Assembly: GCF_000003815.2 (NCBI RefSeq)
Contig: NC_049979.1
Location: 18,383,837 to 18,447,836 of the forward strand
From: Branchiostoma floridae
Taxonomy: Eukaryota > Chordata > Leptocardii > Amphioxiformes > Branchiostomatidae
DNA length: 64,000 nucleotides
Direction: 5' to 3'
The translations under genes were made by a program, and so were the position numbers. How positions within the stretch are numbered: position 1 is the first letter of the stretch; every line of letters begins with the position of its first letter. Under the pieces are notes generated by a model, which saw only the letters and a program-made list of their open reading frames with translations, was not told where the DNA came from and searched no databases. This document shows, piece by piece, positions 49,489 to 62,300 of this stretch.

Positions 49489-52400
49489 CTAAGTTGTGCT
49501 TTCCCCACTTGTTTCCAGCTTCACTGTGGTTGCTGCTGACCCTTTGCCAGACTCTTTCCCAGATTCCTTGCCCCCCTTTGCCCCTAACCCTGTACTACTC
49601 TTGATGGCCTCAAGAGTTTTTCTTAAAGTTGGCAGAGAGACAGGTGTCTTCTCCACCACTCCCTCTGTGAAGAAGTCCTTGTTGTTAAGAGAACACCAGT
49701 CAGGGATGTGGGGACCTTCATATTGGATGTCCTTGGTAAAGGAGTGGGATGCTAGGGCTTCGGTTGCGGCAAAGATGGCTCCTGAAAGTTGAAGTTATAA
49801 ATATTGTGTTACATCTAAAACTAATTGACTGTCAAAGTGCTCTCAATATTAAGTAAGAGGAGAGTGACATAAAGGAAAAAGTTCCTAAATAAATGCATCA
49901 CCATACTTGGGTATCTACAAACTGTACATACAAAATGTACTTGTGAACAAAACAGACTCTATCAGCTCTGCCACATTTCCAAATTTGTTTCCTCTTTCGC
50001 ATATCTTTAAAATCTAACTTTGATACACTACATCATTTCACAGGCTTCTTTTGCTTGTATCTTACTACTGGTAGTGCCTGTACCGGTACAATTGTATATT
50101 AAATGTCAATTATGGTGTCTCCTGTCGTAAGTCAACAAATGACATGGTGAGAAATATGATTTGACTATTTAATCACTTACCACCAAGCCATGGGACACAG
50201 TTGGGTTGAGCAGGAGGGGTGTGTATCTTGAAGGAGCCAAAAGCTAGTTTGCTGCTGTACTTCGGAGACTGTCTGAGGGAGTTTAACTCCTGCATTAGAC
50301 GGTGCAAGAAGCCTGGCAGCAGGGCAGTACCACCTGTAACCACCAGGTTCTCTGCCAGCTCTTTCCTGGTGTCAATGGGACTCTGTAAATACATTTCAGT
50401 TCATGAGTACAACACGTACTTTACAATTTTATAGAAAACATTTTTGTGACAGCAAGAAAATGGGCAATGATCCATGGAATTTTGTGTTAGTACACCCTAC
50501 CTTAATGATGGCATCCAGAATGAGTGTTGCAACAGACTGTAGTTCATTATCCTGCTCAAACAGTACTTCTGTGGCAGACTCTCTGTTGTAAAAAAATAAT
50601 GCAAAGAAGCAATTAGAAAAAATAAAGCAGTGTCAGTTAAAGCTTCCAGATAGCCAAGGCAAAGAGACAAAATACTCAACTCAAAAGGATACTCCAGAAC
50701 AAGTTATTTAAAAAAAAATTGAAATAAAGAAGAAAACTGCCTTAAACAACACGACTACAGACCAATCAACTTGTACTTTGAAATCATTCTACAATTGCAA
50801 TTTAACAATGATTGAAATAAAAACTGTCCTTACCTGATGGATCCATTGATTTTGAGGATTTTGGCTCCATCCAATGGGAACTCTACAGATGGTGGTGGTG
50901 TGGGGGGCTGAAGTGTAGAAAAAGATCAGCACAGGTAAATATTCCACATAGTGTCATATATGTACACTTGACACTAGGATATTGCAGATTCCTGAAACAT
51001 CTTCCTGATGCACCATGTATTTATATATTCAATGTACACAAAGATGCAATTCCCTTTTATGTTTTCAAGTTATGAACAGGCATACAGTTCATCAAGCTTA
51101 ATATGAGCTGAGATACGGGTGTTCTTATTTGTCGAGCTAAAGTCAAGCTTGACACTGGTCTAAATTAGTTCTATGCTATAAGGGCTCACCAACAAATAAT
51201 TGTTGACAGACAGTTAAAACAGTTATAATTTATTATGTCCCATTTGTATGCAGCACAATTGCTGCTTTACTGTCTAGATTAAGAAGTTACTTGGCATGAG
51301 CATGATGATATCAAAGCCAAGAGCAGACCTGTCCAGCTTGGCTGGGGTCGATAAGGCCCAGCTGAGCCATGGCTGCATCCTGGACCTTCCTTGATCTCTC
51401 CATACTGCACACAAAACATGTCCTCACTGGGAGAAGAAAAAGATGTAAACTGTTGAAGGGCCGATGATCCAACTGGATGAAAGCCAACTCATGTTTTGAA
51501 TAAAACAATGAATGAAGATGACAATACATTTTGCCCTTCGACGGCTGATACAACACATTAGAAGAAAGCATGTTAAGGCACACCAACCTTTTATGTCCTC
51601 CAGAATCTCTTCTTTCACAGTACCTACAATAAGTAGAGGGAGGGAAGTCACACAATAAATAGACCACACAAAACAAGCTTACAGCCATACACTTTCAAGC
51701 ATTGTTTTTTTTTTTATATATGACCTTGGTAGTCTTCATTAATTTCTAACAAAATGTCACTGACTGTTTATCATACTGACCTACAATTGATGATAGAGGT
51801 AGCTCTGTGCCTCCTTCTGTGGCCACTGTTGACTCTGCAAGCAGCAGGGATTCTAGTCTCCTAGCAACATGAAACATAATTAAATTATCAAACATGAGAG
51901 TTTACTAAATCTAATAATGCATCACATCATTATTGTTCATTTAGCTGACACAATATGTGCAAAAAATACATTCATCGGGGCCCAAAGGGTATATGAAAGT
52001 AATTGTAATCTCTTACTTGTGAATAGCTCTTCCTCCGAGGGGCAAGCTCTGCCATGCTCCCAACACTGCCACACCCTCATAGATGTACTGACAGTTAAGG
52101 AAAGAAATCCTTCAAAAAAACATTAAAAAATCCATATGTTTCCATTTTATTCATATCATTCCTTCTCCCATTAACTAAATTACAAACACCTGCTTGATTT
52201 GATTTCACATTGGTGAAAAGGATTAATGCAGATGAACATGGGAAATGTCTCACGAGAGTCAATAAAAGGCACACAAGCAGAACTGGCCTACAATGATCAT
52301 CCTTTTGCTGGGATTAAAATAAGTAACAATAAGTCACAGTTATCTAAATATTTCAAATGTATTTCTTCCTTCTATTTCCAGACTTTAGATAGATGCACAT

Positions 52401-55400
52401 GCTGTCATAGCAAATATTTTTTTGTCTATCTGAAAATCTCCCCCTCCTTTGATTGAGAAAGTTCCCTGGCTATTTCATATCTTTGGTGAGAGGAAAGGAT
52501 ATTGGGAGCACAAGGGTGTCAGCATATCCCACATCCATCACCAGGGCCGTGTTGATGCCTAGGGTCAGCAAGGTTAACATATGGGAGGGAGCAAACATTA
52601 CTGATGGAACCTGAAATACAAAAACAGGGGACATATTAGTCTACATGTTTGCTCCCATACTGCGATAACAATCAAGTCAGGAAGTTGTTGTTTATTGTTG
52701 GTACTGACACTTAAAATGAATTTCATACCTGTTATACAAACCTCAGAAATAGGAATACATGTACCTGTTTGACAGTGTAGTAAAAAATGATGACAATGTA
52801 TTGCTCACCTCAAAATGTCTGAACAAGACTTTAGCCAAAGTGTCACGGAAGTTGGTAGGAACCAGGACTGACTCGGCTATAAGGACCCGTCGGTCTTTGG
52901 GGTTGATCAGCAAGTATCTGTAGTATGCAGATTAGTTACCTGGATTTTAATATGCTAAGAATAAAGATTGACTTTATAAAGATTTGAACAACATCCAACA
53001 TTGTATAATATGAGGTACGTACAGTATATTGGTATCTACCAGCTATTGGACCCAATCACACATTGCAGACCAATGAAAAATTATGAATGTATGTGTGGAT
53101 GTGATATTTTGTGGTAAATACACTTACAAACAAACAAAGGTAGACTAATGATGCTTTACTATCTGGATTACATGGTAAATTGAACTGCTTACCTGAAATA
53201 CATTTGATGTAGAAATTCAACCAGCACAGCAAACAGTTCATCTTGGTTTGTGTTGTAATAGTCTTCTAGTCTCACAACCTAAGGAAAAATATATCCACAT
53301 CAGATTTGCATATACAACTACACATTAAGTAATACCCCATTAAAACTTGTACATGATATTTTCAGTAACTCACCAGAAAAGTCAGCCTAGCATGTGTTAT
53401 AGGTAAATCAACCACATTCAGGTTGTAAACTAATGCTTCATCTCTTACATAAATGTAGTTACACATGTACTTTTAAAAAATGACCTTAATGCTACATTAC
53501 AGCAGTTGTTATCCATATATGTTTATTATCATACACAAAACAACCATATCTTGATCATTGACTGATTGGAGAGGACTAAGAGGAGACACAAGCCTGAGAT
53601 TGAACAGACGTATTCAAGTTTTGACAAAGACATGAACAGTTACCTTTCCTGTTTGCTGTCGTTTCACCTCACTGGGGATGATGGCACGAGGTCCACATTC
53701 TCCAGCAAAGCCTAGCCTGTTGTCAGATAAAGCACACAAGGAGTTATGCATCTACAATCTCTTTGGATCTAAATAAATTTTGATTACAGAATTACAAATT
53801 ATATAAACTTTCAAAACATAACATGTACAAGCAATGAGCTTTTATATAAGAGCGAGGCTATTGACACACCCAGTGTGTCAATAGCCTAAACAGGCTATTG
53901 GCACACTCAGTGCACTATTTTTTTAAATTTTGACACTAGAAACCACTAAAATGAGAAAATCTTACGATTATATTTGACAGTCAACACTCTGAAAATACAA
54001 ATGGCATTCTGTGTCCATCATCAACCCAAAATACGATCTTTTTCATGCGTTTACGGTAAAGGCCGCATGTAGCCAGTCACAAGTATGCAAATGACTAACT
54101 ATATTTAGTACCATGCAAACACCGCATGTGATCATGTTGGCTCGGTTTTGGAACAGGTTTTCAGCTGTGTTTACCGACGAATTCCTGCCGTTTGGGAGTT
54201 TTTGCGGCCTCAAAACTTATATCACAAGTGAAGCGAAGTTATAGTTGTTGTTTTACTTCCATCATTTTTAATGTGAAAGAACTTTGTAGCGTCACAGCGA
54301 GATCGACCGATATGTTACAAGTACCGCGTAACCGCTTTGGATGACATAGCGGAGGGGAAATCCGCGCCGCTTCGACTGAAAAAAACGTGAATTTTGAGCA
54401 AAAATACCGCAGAAATATGGTAAAGAAAAACCGACATTTTATTATTTCATGGGTCCCTGGTCCAATTAAAAAAAAAAAATAAGTGTACCGTCCAAAATTA
54501 GAACGTAGCGGGTGGATTCTGCCGATCTGCGGCTGAAAAAAAAATAAACGTACCTAAACATGCACTCTTTAAAATGCAGACCAAAAAGTCCCAAAGGTGG
54601 GTTTTATATTCTTATGGGTTTTTTAAAAAGGTAAAAGGACAATTGAAAAAAAAAAATTCCGGCGCGGATTCGAACTGGGGTCGGAGCTGGTAACATGGCT
54701 TCGCAGGTCAACGCTCTCCCCACTACGCTACGGTCAACATACACTGTGGAACGGCATTAACAGGTATCCAAATGTAGGGCAAAACTTGAATACGTCTGTT
54801 CATTCGAAGATTCAAAGATTCCAATGTCTAATCTTCCGAACAATGTCTAATCAACTGTTGCCTGTGTAAAATATTGTCGGAAAGTCATGTTACAAGCTCT
54901 GATTGGCTGGTTGGCATCTCGTGTGTCAATAGCCTGTTTGGCTATTGGCACACTCAGTGTGTCAATAGCCACAGCGTTTATATAAAACCTCATACACCTT
55001 TCTCACGCGGCGGCCATGATAGATCTAAAACGAGTTCAATGTGGCAAACAAAAGGCTGTCCATCATAATTAGCAGTTCGACCAATGGTAGCCTGCCAATT
55101 AGGAAATCGACCAATAAGTGAATGGCTGCAAATTCGTTAAAAATTTGCATTATTATGTTTTTATTTTGCATCTCTTAAGGGACTATGGGGTCAGTCTACA
55201 CTACTCTAAATTGCTACATCTTTCGGTGCATAACCCTTCTTGTAATATTTATTATTCTATCTTATATCATGAAAATTTGTGTGGTTTGGGGGAAAACTAA
55301 ATGGGACCTGATTTTAGAAATAAGTTTTGTCTGTTTGCCTCATTGACCTCTTCTTCGATCTATCATGGCCGCCGCGTGAGAAAGGTGTATTGCCTTGGTA

Positions 55401-55785
55401 CAAGCAAGGAGCTTTTAATCTGATAAAAGCTCTTTGGTACAAGCCATCAAGAGTCTACTGTGGTTTCTTTTAGTAAAATCTAGCTCGTAAAATGTTGATG
55501 CCGACGTGAGCTCACTGTCACGAAACATGAATTATTTGCTACTAAAGTTAAACTGCTACATAAAAGCAGACTTGAAGAGAATGAGGTCTAAAATAAAATC
55601 CATCAACATCCAGCAAAGAACCAAGTTTGTTGGAAGGAAAGGAACCAATTTTTTTCACGAAAATGTATCAAGTTGATGGGGAAAACCCGCCCAATCAACA
55701 TCACTCACTTTGTGTATGACGTCCCTATATCGATGACAACCGCTGTCTTCTCCCCACCCAGTCCTATTGTCTCAAAAAGTGGCAT
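49489..55785 (-). CDS. ACTR10: Actin-related protein 10 (dynactin Arp11)
   Basis: Pointed-end subunit of dynactin, the dynein cofactor. Thirteen exons: 55785-55709, 53716-53644, 53278-53193, 52917-52809, 52610-52503, 52084-52017, 51860-51781, 51623-51588, 51426-51329, 50907-50834, 50582-50501, 50382-50181, 49781-49489; 461 residues (human 417). Family signatures: [151 protein letters not shown]. The intron between 52503 and 52084 is of AT-AC type (U12). The last 60 or so residues are a Lys/Gly/Ser-rich tail ([15 protein letters not shown]) longer than in human. Head-to-head with MOB3. Confidence 0.97.
52085..52502 (-). other. U12-type AT-AC intron of ACTR10
   Basis: On the minus strand the exon ends CTCCCA and the intron starts ATATCCTTTCC, the minor-spliceosome donor consensus. 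It ends TTCCTTAACTGTCAGTAC before ATCTATGAG. TTCCTTAAC is an exact U12 branch-site consensus, with its last base 9 bases from the AC end. Only this choice joins LVLP to IYEG in frame, matching the family; no GT is available at that donor position. Confidence 0.93.
53856..54970. mobile_element. 1.1-kb element with palindromic terminal repeats
   Basis: The left end GGCTATTGACACACCCAGTG is itself part of a palindrome and is followed by CAATAGCCTAAACAGGCTATTG. The right end (54917-54970) is the inverted copy, with TCAATAGCCTGTTTGGCTATTG. Similarity continues outward on both sides (ATGAGCTTTTATATAA left, TTATATAAAACCTCAT right), so true termini may be 53835 and 54992. The interior has no transposase frame; a tRNA-like segment lies near its right end. 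Within ACTR10 intron 1. Confidence 0.75.
54659..54735 (-). other. tRNA-like segment (tRNA pseudogene or SINE head)
   Basis: On the minus strand TAGCGTAGTGGGGAGAG (A-box like) and AGTTCGAATCC (B-box like) occur at tRNA spacing, followed by CGCGCCGGAA and a run of T. The acceptor and anticodon arms do not pair, so it is not a functional tRNA. Confidence 0.5.
54995..55387. mobile_element. 393-bp MITE with 31-bp inverted repeats
   Basis: The left end CACCTTTCTCACGCGGCGGC (continuing CATGATAGATC) and the right end GATCTATCATGGCCGCCGCG (continuing TGAGAAAGGTG) are near-perfect inverted repeats. TA borders both sides (54993-54994, 55388-55389). No transposase. It sits directly between the 1.1-kb element and hairpin copy B. 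Confidence 0.85.
55405..55436. repeat. 32-bp hairpin with 7-bp flanking direct repeats (copy B)
   Basis: Starts CAAGGAGCTTTTAATC and ends GATAAAAGCTCTTTG. GTACAAG flanks it at 55398-55404 and 55437-55443. A third GTACAAG at 53825-53831 precedes CAATGAGCTTTTAT, so the 1.6 kb to the left may be a longer relative of the same family using the same target duplication. Confidence 0.7.
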
Positions 55786-56356
55786 TTTGAACAGGAATAA
55801 TCAGACCAATCTTCCCAACATTTCTTCTCTCGATTTTCTTCCAGCCTCGTTCTGGTTCTGTCAGGGGTAATGAGGTCAACACAGGTCAAAGTGCCCAGTC
55901 CGTGCAGCTTCGCGTTGCAATCGGTGTATATGAGTGGAACGATGAAAACAAACGAAAAATTGGAATACAACGTTGCGATTTGAGATATTGTGACGATCGT
56001 TTACTGGCATCATGTCCGACAGCTTCAGTCATCTCCGTGTTTGTCTTTTGATGACGTCATCCGAGGGGTGGTGGCGGGCCGATGGCAGCTACATGAAAAT
56101 AATTTTATGTCACTTGTTTTTGAGTACATTAACATTTAAAAGATCATGAAATTTTAATTTTATTCACTATCTAATTTTTAATAGAGCAATTGCGTAACGT
56201 CTATGACCCTTATCATTCATCATAAGGGAGTACGATCACATTTTCTAGTACGTTTTGTTGCGTGCGAGCATTACGAGTGGTGAGATGAGGAAGTGGGTCT
56301 GGAAGTGAGTTGGCCAGCGGGACTTTTCCGGACTTGTCACACTTCTCCGCTCCACC
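55786..56356. promoter_or_regulatory. Divergent promoter region ACTR10/MOB3
   Basis: 571 bases separate the divergent start codons. A perfect CRE palindrome TGACGTCA is at 56052-56059. No TATA box is obvious near either gene. Sharing of the region by both genes is inferred. Confidence 0.55.
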
Positions 56357-59300
56357 ATGGCTGCGGGGCTGAAGGACATGAAGAGGGTCTTTTCGAAGGA
56401 GAAAACTTTTCGACCAAAGAAGAAGTTCCAACAGGGAACGATGAGGTACCAGCTGCACAAGCACGCCCAGGCGACGCTGAGTGGCGGGAGGGACCTTCGG
56501 GAGGCCGTCCGGCTGCCACACAGGGAGGATCTGAACGACTGGGTGGCCGTGCACGTTGTCGACTTTTTCAACAGGATAAACCTCATCTACGGCACCATCA
56601 GTGATTTCTGCACGGATGAGAGTTGTCCGACCATGTCAGGTGGACCGAGGTGAGCTAGGGTCAAGTTCTTGAATCACAAAAACAAATCACAGAGTGGTTT
56701 ATAAACATTGTTCATATTTTGTAACGTTACACTGACAAGTGTCCGGAGGCGGAACCACCCCAGACTTTTACAGATGTTCCACCCTATTGTTTTAATTCGT
56801 AACGTTTGAACATTTGCAACACTTGCACGTCACGAGGCATGAAATCAGGGAAACATTATTATAACTTTCCAATTCCCACGTCGTTAGCACAACTTACAAT
56901 CGATAACATGTGGGACGTAACCACCACAACAAATCATGCCAAATGTGGATGGAACTTGTATGCAGGTAACGTAAGTGTTGCAAGGTCGTGACTTCTGGTA
57001 AGTATTTTTGGCAAGTTTTAGTAATGTTATAAAATCTCTGCAAGTCCAAGTCAGTTGTGGTGATGACAAAGTGTTGGGTAGAGCCTTGGTCGTTGTCCAA
57101 AATGAAATCAATTTTACCCTAACCCACGGGACGATGTAGTCATTCCCCCATTAATTGGACTGATTGCAGTTTTTGGTAGCCTGGGGCAAAATGTCTGAGT
57201 CTGATCAATTTTTCATGGGCACATACACAAGTAGTGAAGTAAACTGGACAATCTGTGCTGGTGGTAACCTTAGCTGCTGAGTGCTTCGATGCATAAGTGA
57301 CCCAATGATTGTCGATCACATCGTGAAATTTGATGGTAAATATAAATACAGTCAAAATCTCTCAAATGTGTTTTCACAGGAGTCAGGGCCAACTAGCTTG
57401 GTTAGTTGGTAGCGATATCATAGTTTCACTGATACCAAGGAGGTTACTCTGTAGCTTACGTTGCTTTTTCTCATCATATATTAATGTATGCTTTGTCAGA
57501 AAGTGTGACAATACAATATTTTTGGCCTACAGATGTGACAGTAACAATATACATCATTTACATGTACACAAAACACCAGAATTGTAGCTGTTAATGTGCG
57601 ATATGTCAAACCTATCGTAACCTCATACATCAAGATGTTGGAGACAGAAACATACAGGTCTTAAAATGTTGGCATTCTTTGCCTTGTCATAAAATATAAC
57701 AAAGCATGATACATCAGAGGACCAGAAGCTTGGTGTGGTTTACACAGTACTATACTGACAAACATGTCAATAAATTGTGTACATATTTAATGTTATAGGG
57801 CTTACTGTACCGTCCCTACTGGTGGACTGAGCCTGTATTCCACCGACCTGAACCCACATAATCATTTGTGATTAGCATAGTTACAGTATACTTCACATGA
57901 TTTTGTGGATGTGGGGTGACAAAAAAATGTCAGTCTTAGTACATTTGAAGTATGATCAGGTTGGTATAGTAGATTTAATCCAGCACTTCCAGGATCTGGG
58001 TCTCCCCATAATAAAGGTCAGGGTTTAGCTTACTTTGGATACACATGTAGGTGAAACCTTTCTATAATAGGTGAGGTATATAAACCTGAAAAAGATGTAG
58101 CACCCAAAAGATTATAAAATTGAGCAAAACCCTCTGAGAAAGATTTATATAAATCCCCCAGCATAGAAAGGATATCATGTGGTTGGGGATTATATAAATC
58201 TTCCTACTAGTAATACACCCTCAGCTGCTCCTATATGAAAGGTCAACCAATCAGAAGGAATATCTCAGCAGGTTGCTGGGGTAGCAGTTTACCAAGGGGG
58301 CTTGTATGTCCTTAAGCTTATCAAGATGTATCACACCACCTATTGTTGACCTTTGTGATGTAGATTACTGCTTAATTTAAATCTGCAAATCCCAAACCAC
58401 ATGCTTCTTTCCCATTGTAAGTGGTCTGGTTGATATTTATGCTACTGGCATCTAGCCTGAGAATGGCAATATTCTTTGTAGCTACTAGTTTCACGAGGCT
58501 TACTCATGCCTGATCATCAATGTAGGGCTGATAAGAAATGCAGAAATCATGTGCTCCTCATGACAGTCAGGAGATCAACCAGCCAAACCGGTGGTTTGTT
58601 GTAACTACTAGACAGGTACTCTAGCTCAAAATATAGACTTAGGATTCGGTAAAGAAAAAAACATACAGGGACAGATGATGAGCATGGAATAGATTGTCTT
58701 TGACTCACAGACCCAACAGGAAGCTCAGGATAAACTGAAAAAAGTGTTAAAATTTACCCAAATATTAAATGGAATATTTTGCTCTGGGGAATATTGGCCA
58801 CTTAAGCATATTGTTTGCCACAAACTGACTTTCCTGGCCAATTAGCCACCCAGTTTTTGCTGAATTCTACTGTCTATAAATGTGAAATTAAAATCAAATG
58901 TTCATTGTATAACTTGTAAAGTGGTTTTGTCAACTGTCAGCAGTGATCTGAGTTGGGTTGAGTTGTCACTGCTAATGATTTACAATATAATGCTTTTATG
59001 CCCCTCCCCTGCAGGTATGAGTACAGGTGGGCTGATGACCACAACTACAAGAAACCCACCATGGTTCCTGCCAACAAGTACATCTCCCTTCTTATGGACT
59101 GGATCGAGTCCAACATCAACAATGAAAACATCTTTCCATTGGACACTTCCACACCATTCCCCAAGAACTTCTTGCCGCTGTGTAAGAAGATGTTGACACG
59201 ACTGTTCAGGGTGTTCGTACATGTGTACATACACCATTTCGACAGGGTGGTCGCTATTGGCGGGGAGCCTCATGTTAACACCTGTTACAAGCACTTCTAC

Positions 59301-59384
59301 TTCTTCGTCACTGAGAATAACCTGGTAGAGAAGAGGGAACTAGAACCTTTGGCTGACATGACAAGACGTCTATGTGGACACTGA
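56357..59384 (+). CDS. MOB3: MOB3 kinase-activator-like adaptor
   Basis: MOB-family adaptor of the MOB3 class, which in vertebrates binds MST1 and modulates apoptosis/Hippo signalling. Two coding exons, 56357-56649 and 59015-59384; 220 residues (human MOB3A/B/C 216-217). The whole MOB domain is present: [89 protein letters not shown]. Zinc ligands are C85, C90, H167 and H172, with MOB1-like spacing. A single gene here corresponds to three vertebrate paralogues, so no letter can be given. Confidence 0.96.
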
Positions 59385-62300
59385 AATAAGACTGTAATTA
59401 CGTTGCTTTGATTCAGTTTGAAATTTTAGATATGACAGATTTTGTAGGCTGGAATTTGTTATTTGCTGAGCTAATCAAGTATTGAACTAGATATCGGAAA
59501 TTCAGTAGTTTGGTGATAATTGCTGTAGCAAAAAATGGCTATTTACTCATCTATCTCAAAAGAAAACTTGCAAATGGCTCATTGGGTTTGGAGAAAAGTT
59601 GTGTAAATAATAAATGATGACAAAGATTCTATTTTCAAAATATATTAAGTAATCTTGTAATCTTTAGTTTGGCACTGATGGAGGTGAGACCATCCTTTTT
59701 TAACAGCCAGAATGCTGTAAAAATTCATGACAAGTTATTTTCTCCTGCACATATTTATAGGGTCATGTACATAGTGTAACGCCGCTGCAGCGATNNNNNN
59801 NNNNNNNNNNNNNNNNNNNNNNNNNNNNNNNNNNNNNNNNNNNNNNNNNNNNNNNNNNNNNNNNNNNNNNNNNNNNNNNNNNNNNNNNNNNNNNNNNNNN
59901 NNNNNNNNNNNNNNNNNNNNNNNNNNNNNNNNNNNNCTTATCAGATCCTTATAGCTCACAAAAACCTGACCATGGTGCTAGTTACACATCATACTGTTTC
60001 TACCCTAGATACAGCAGTTACTCCCTGGTAAGCCACATGTGGTGGATCAGATAGCACTGTCTGTGTTATTTTTGGTGGCTGGCTGTACTGATAACCCTGT
60101 AGTATTACTTACCCACAAGTATGTATTCCCTATTGGGTCCAAGGACATAGAAACCTGGCTGTGCGCATATTCACCTCTGGAAGTAGAGCGAAGTGACCTG
60201 TTGCAGTTGTAATACATAGGGCAGGAAGAGGTAATTTCCTCCAGAAACTGATTGGAACATTGCTTCCATATTGATGCATGGCTAGGCAAGTTGAAGTTCT
60301 CATTTAAGGAAATTAGCAGCCTTGGAAATGTTGTTAGGAGAGGAGCAGTATACCATCACGAAATATGAGCTCATAGGGAAGTAAATTGTGAAGAGATCTA
60401 GAGAGATTAAAACATGGACAGGAAGAGGCAATGTCCATGGTCACAGAAGTCTCACTATCAGAAAGAAGCACATGTATGCAAATACACAGCACATGATGAC
60501 CCTTCTGGGGCAAGTGCAGGCCAAGATATTTCATGAAAAAGCTTGGCAGTGTGGATGGATCAAGGATAATGTCTTTGTTGTTGTTCATTGCAATCAAAGG
60601 CAAACTAAAGCCAGGTTATTTCACAGAAGATGAATATCCTCCCAGACAGGCGAAGTCTGGAGCCTATTTTAGTGTAAACAGTGACAAAAGGAATGCTGTA
60701 AATGCTGAATAATGTATTGGAGACAGGTGCACTCACCATGTTCATGACCATGTGCTACCATTCAAAGGCATACTTGTACCATGCATATGGGATTTAATCA
60801 GTTAAACCAGTAAGTAGTTGTTCTAATTGGCTGTCTTGATCACAGAAGTGAGCAGGAACAGGTTAGGTGTAAGGAAGAAACCAGAGAAGGAACTGTGTTG
60901 TGTGTACAGGGTTGCAGGAAACAGCTGAGAAAATTGTGATTGTTACCTTTAGAGTGGGAGTTCCTGGTATCCAGATAAGTGGTGAGCTCAGTTTGATGGT
61001 AACCCCCAGGGATATGCTAACTAAACATGTCTCATCTACACCCTGTAAAGTCCTTTGTAATTACATTAGGCTAATGGTGCTGATTTCAGGAACGTCCAAC
61101 ACTGTATTAGGATATTCATATAGTTTGTATATTGATAGGAGTTGTAGGTATATTTTTCCAAATTGTTGTAGTGTAGAAATGTGAAGTAGAGCTGGGTATG
61201 TTTTAATTGCCATACCTTCTCCCACTTTTCTATGAAGACTAGACTAGACTGGTCCACATGTAAAGTATCTTAGTGTCCATTGGCCTGCATTCTTGCCATT
61301 CTGGCTTGTATCAAAGGTCACAAACTACAGCAAATACACAGGTTAACAGAAATGCTGTGGTGTATCGGAATTTGGAGATATAACCAATGCAAAACATGGC
61401 AGGCTGTATGTACCAGCATTGAAGTAGTTTTCTCAGAAGCCCAGACATAATTGTTTTTAAGACATATTTGTTTTTTCTTTATATAGCTATACCCTGAGCC
61501 TGAATCACTGTCAGGTTTATAGTTCCAGCTGTTATAACCTGTTGTATAAATGTGACCCACTAGAAGTAACACTCCTCACTGCCACCAAGAATCTCTGAAA
61601 ACTAGTTTCTGACCTATCGGTATGTGAATCTTTGAACCCTCTTCCAGGAAGTGTCCCATCTTTTTATTTCTTAAGAGACTTCCAATCAACAGGCCATAGA
61701 GTATGGTGTATAAAGTGGGTCAACATGTATCGCTACAAGTGAATGAAACATCCTGTGTGTTTTTTCAAGCTTGACCTATTAATGAGAAAAACTGGTTGGA
61801 ATTGCCAACTCATTTATACATGTACAAGACAGCCCTGTCTCAAAAGCTCCATGCCATTAAAAGATGTCTCATAGGGAGAACTTGTGCCATTCATTAGAAA
61901 TCATTCCAATCCCTACCTCACCAGCATTTACCTCTCAATATATTGAGAAATGTGCAACCATCTTGTCCTTGTATCCAATCTAAAAAATAATGAATAACAC
62001 TGTTGTAAAATGCAACATCTCCACTTACAATTACTAATTCTGAGAATTCTACTATTGACATACTCTGGAACATGGACATAGTAGGTTTGGGCACCAGTTT
62101 CAGAGTGATGGATGTTTTGAGGTTTTTGGTTAACAGGTTACATTATTACACTATTTTCTTGCATGACATGGTATTTAGAGTAAGCATGTACATGTATTTA
62201 TTTTTAGGTAGATATCAGTACAAGCTACATGTAGCACTTTGTGAGATAAAAATGCTACCTGCTACACATAATTGTTCATATGACTTTAAACGGGCCATAT

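Noticed and set aside
56213-56604. Several frames of about 100 codons overlapping MOB3 exon 1
   Set aside because: Overlap the conserved MOB coding sequence in other frames and strands; no family resemblance.
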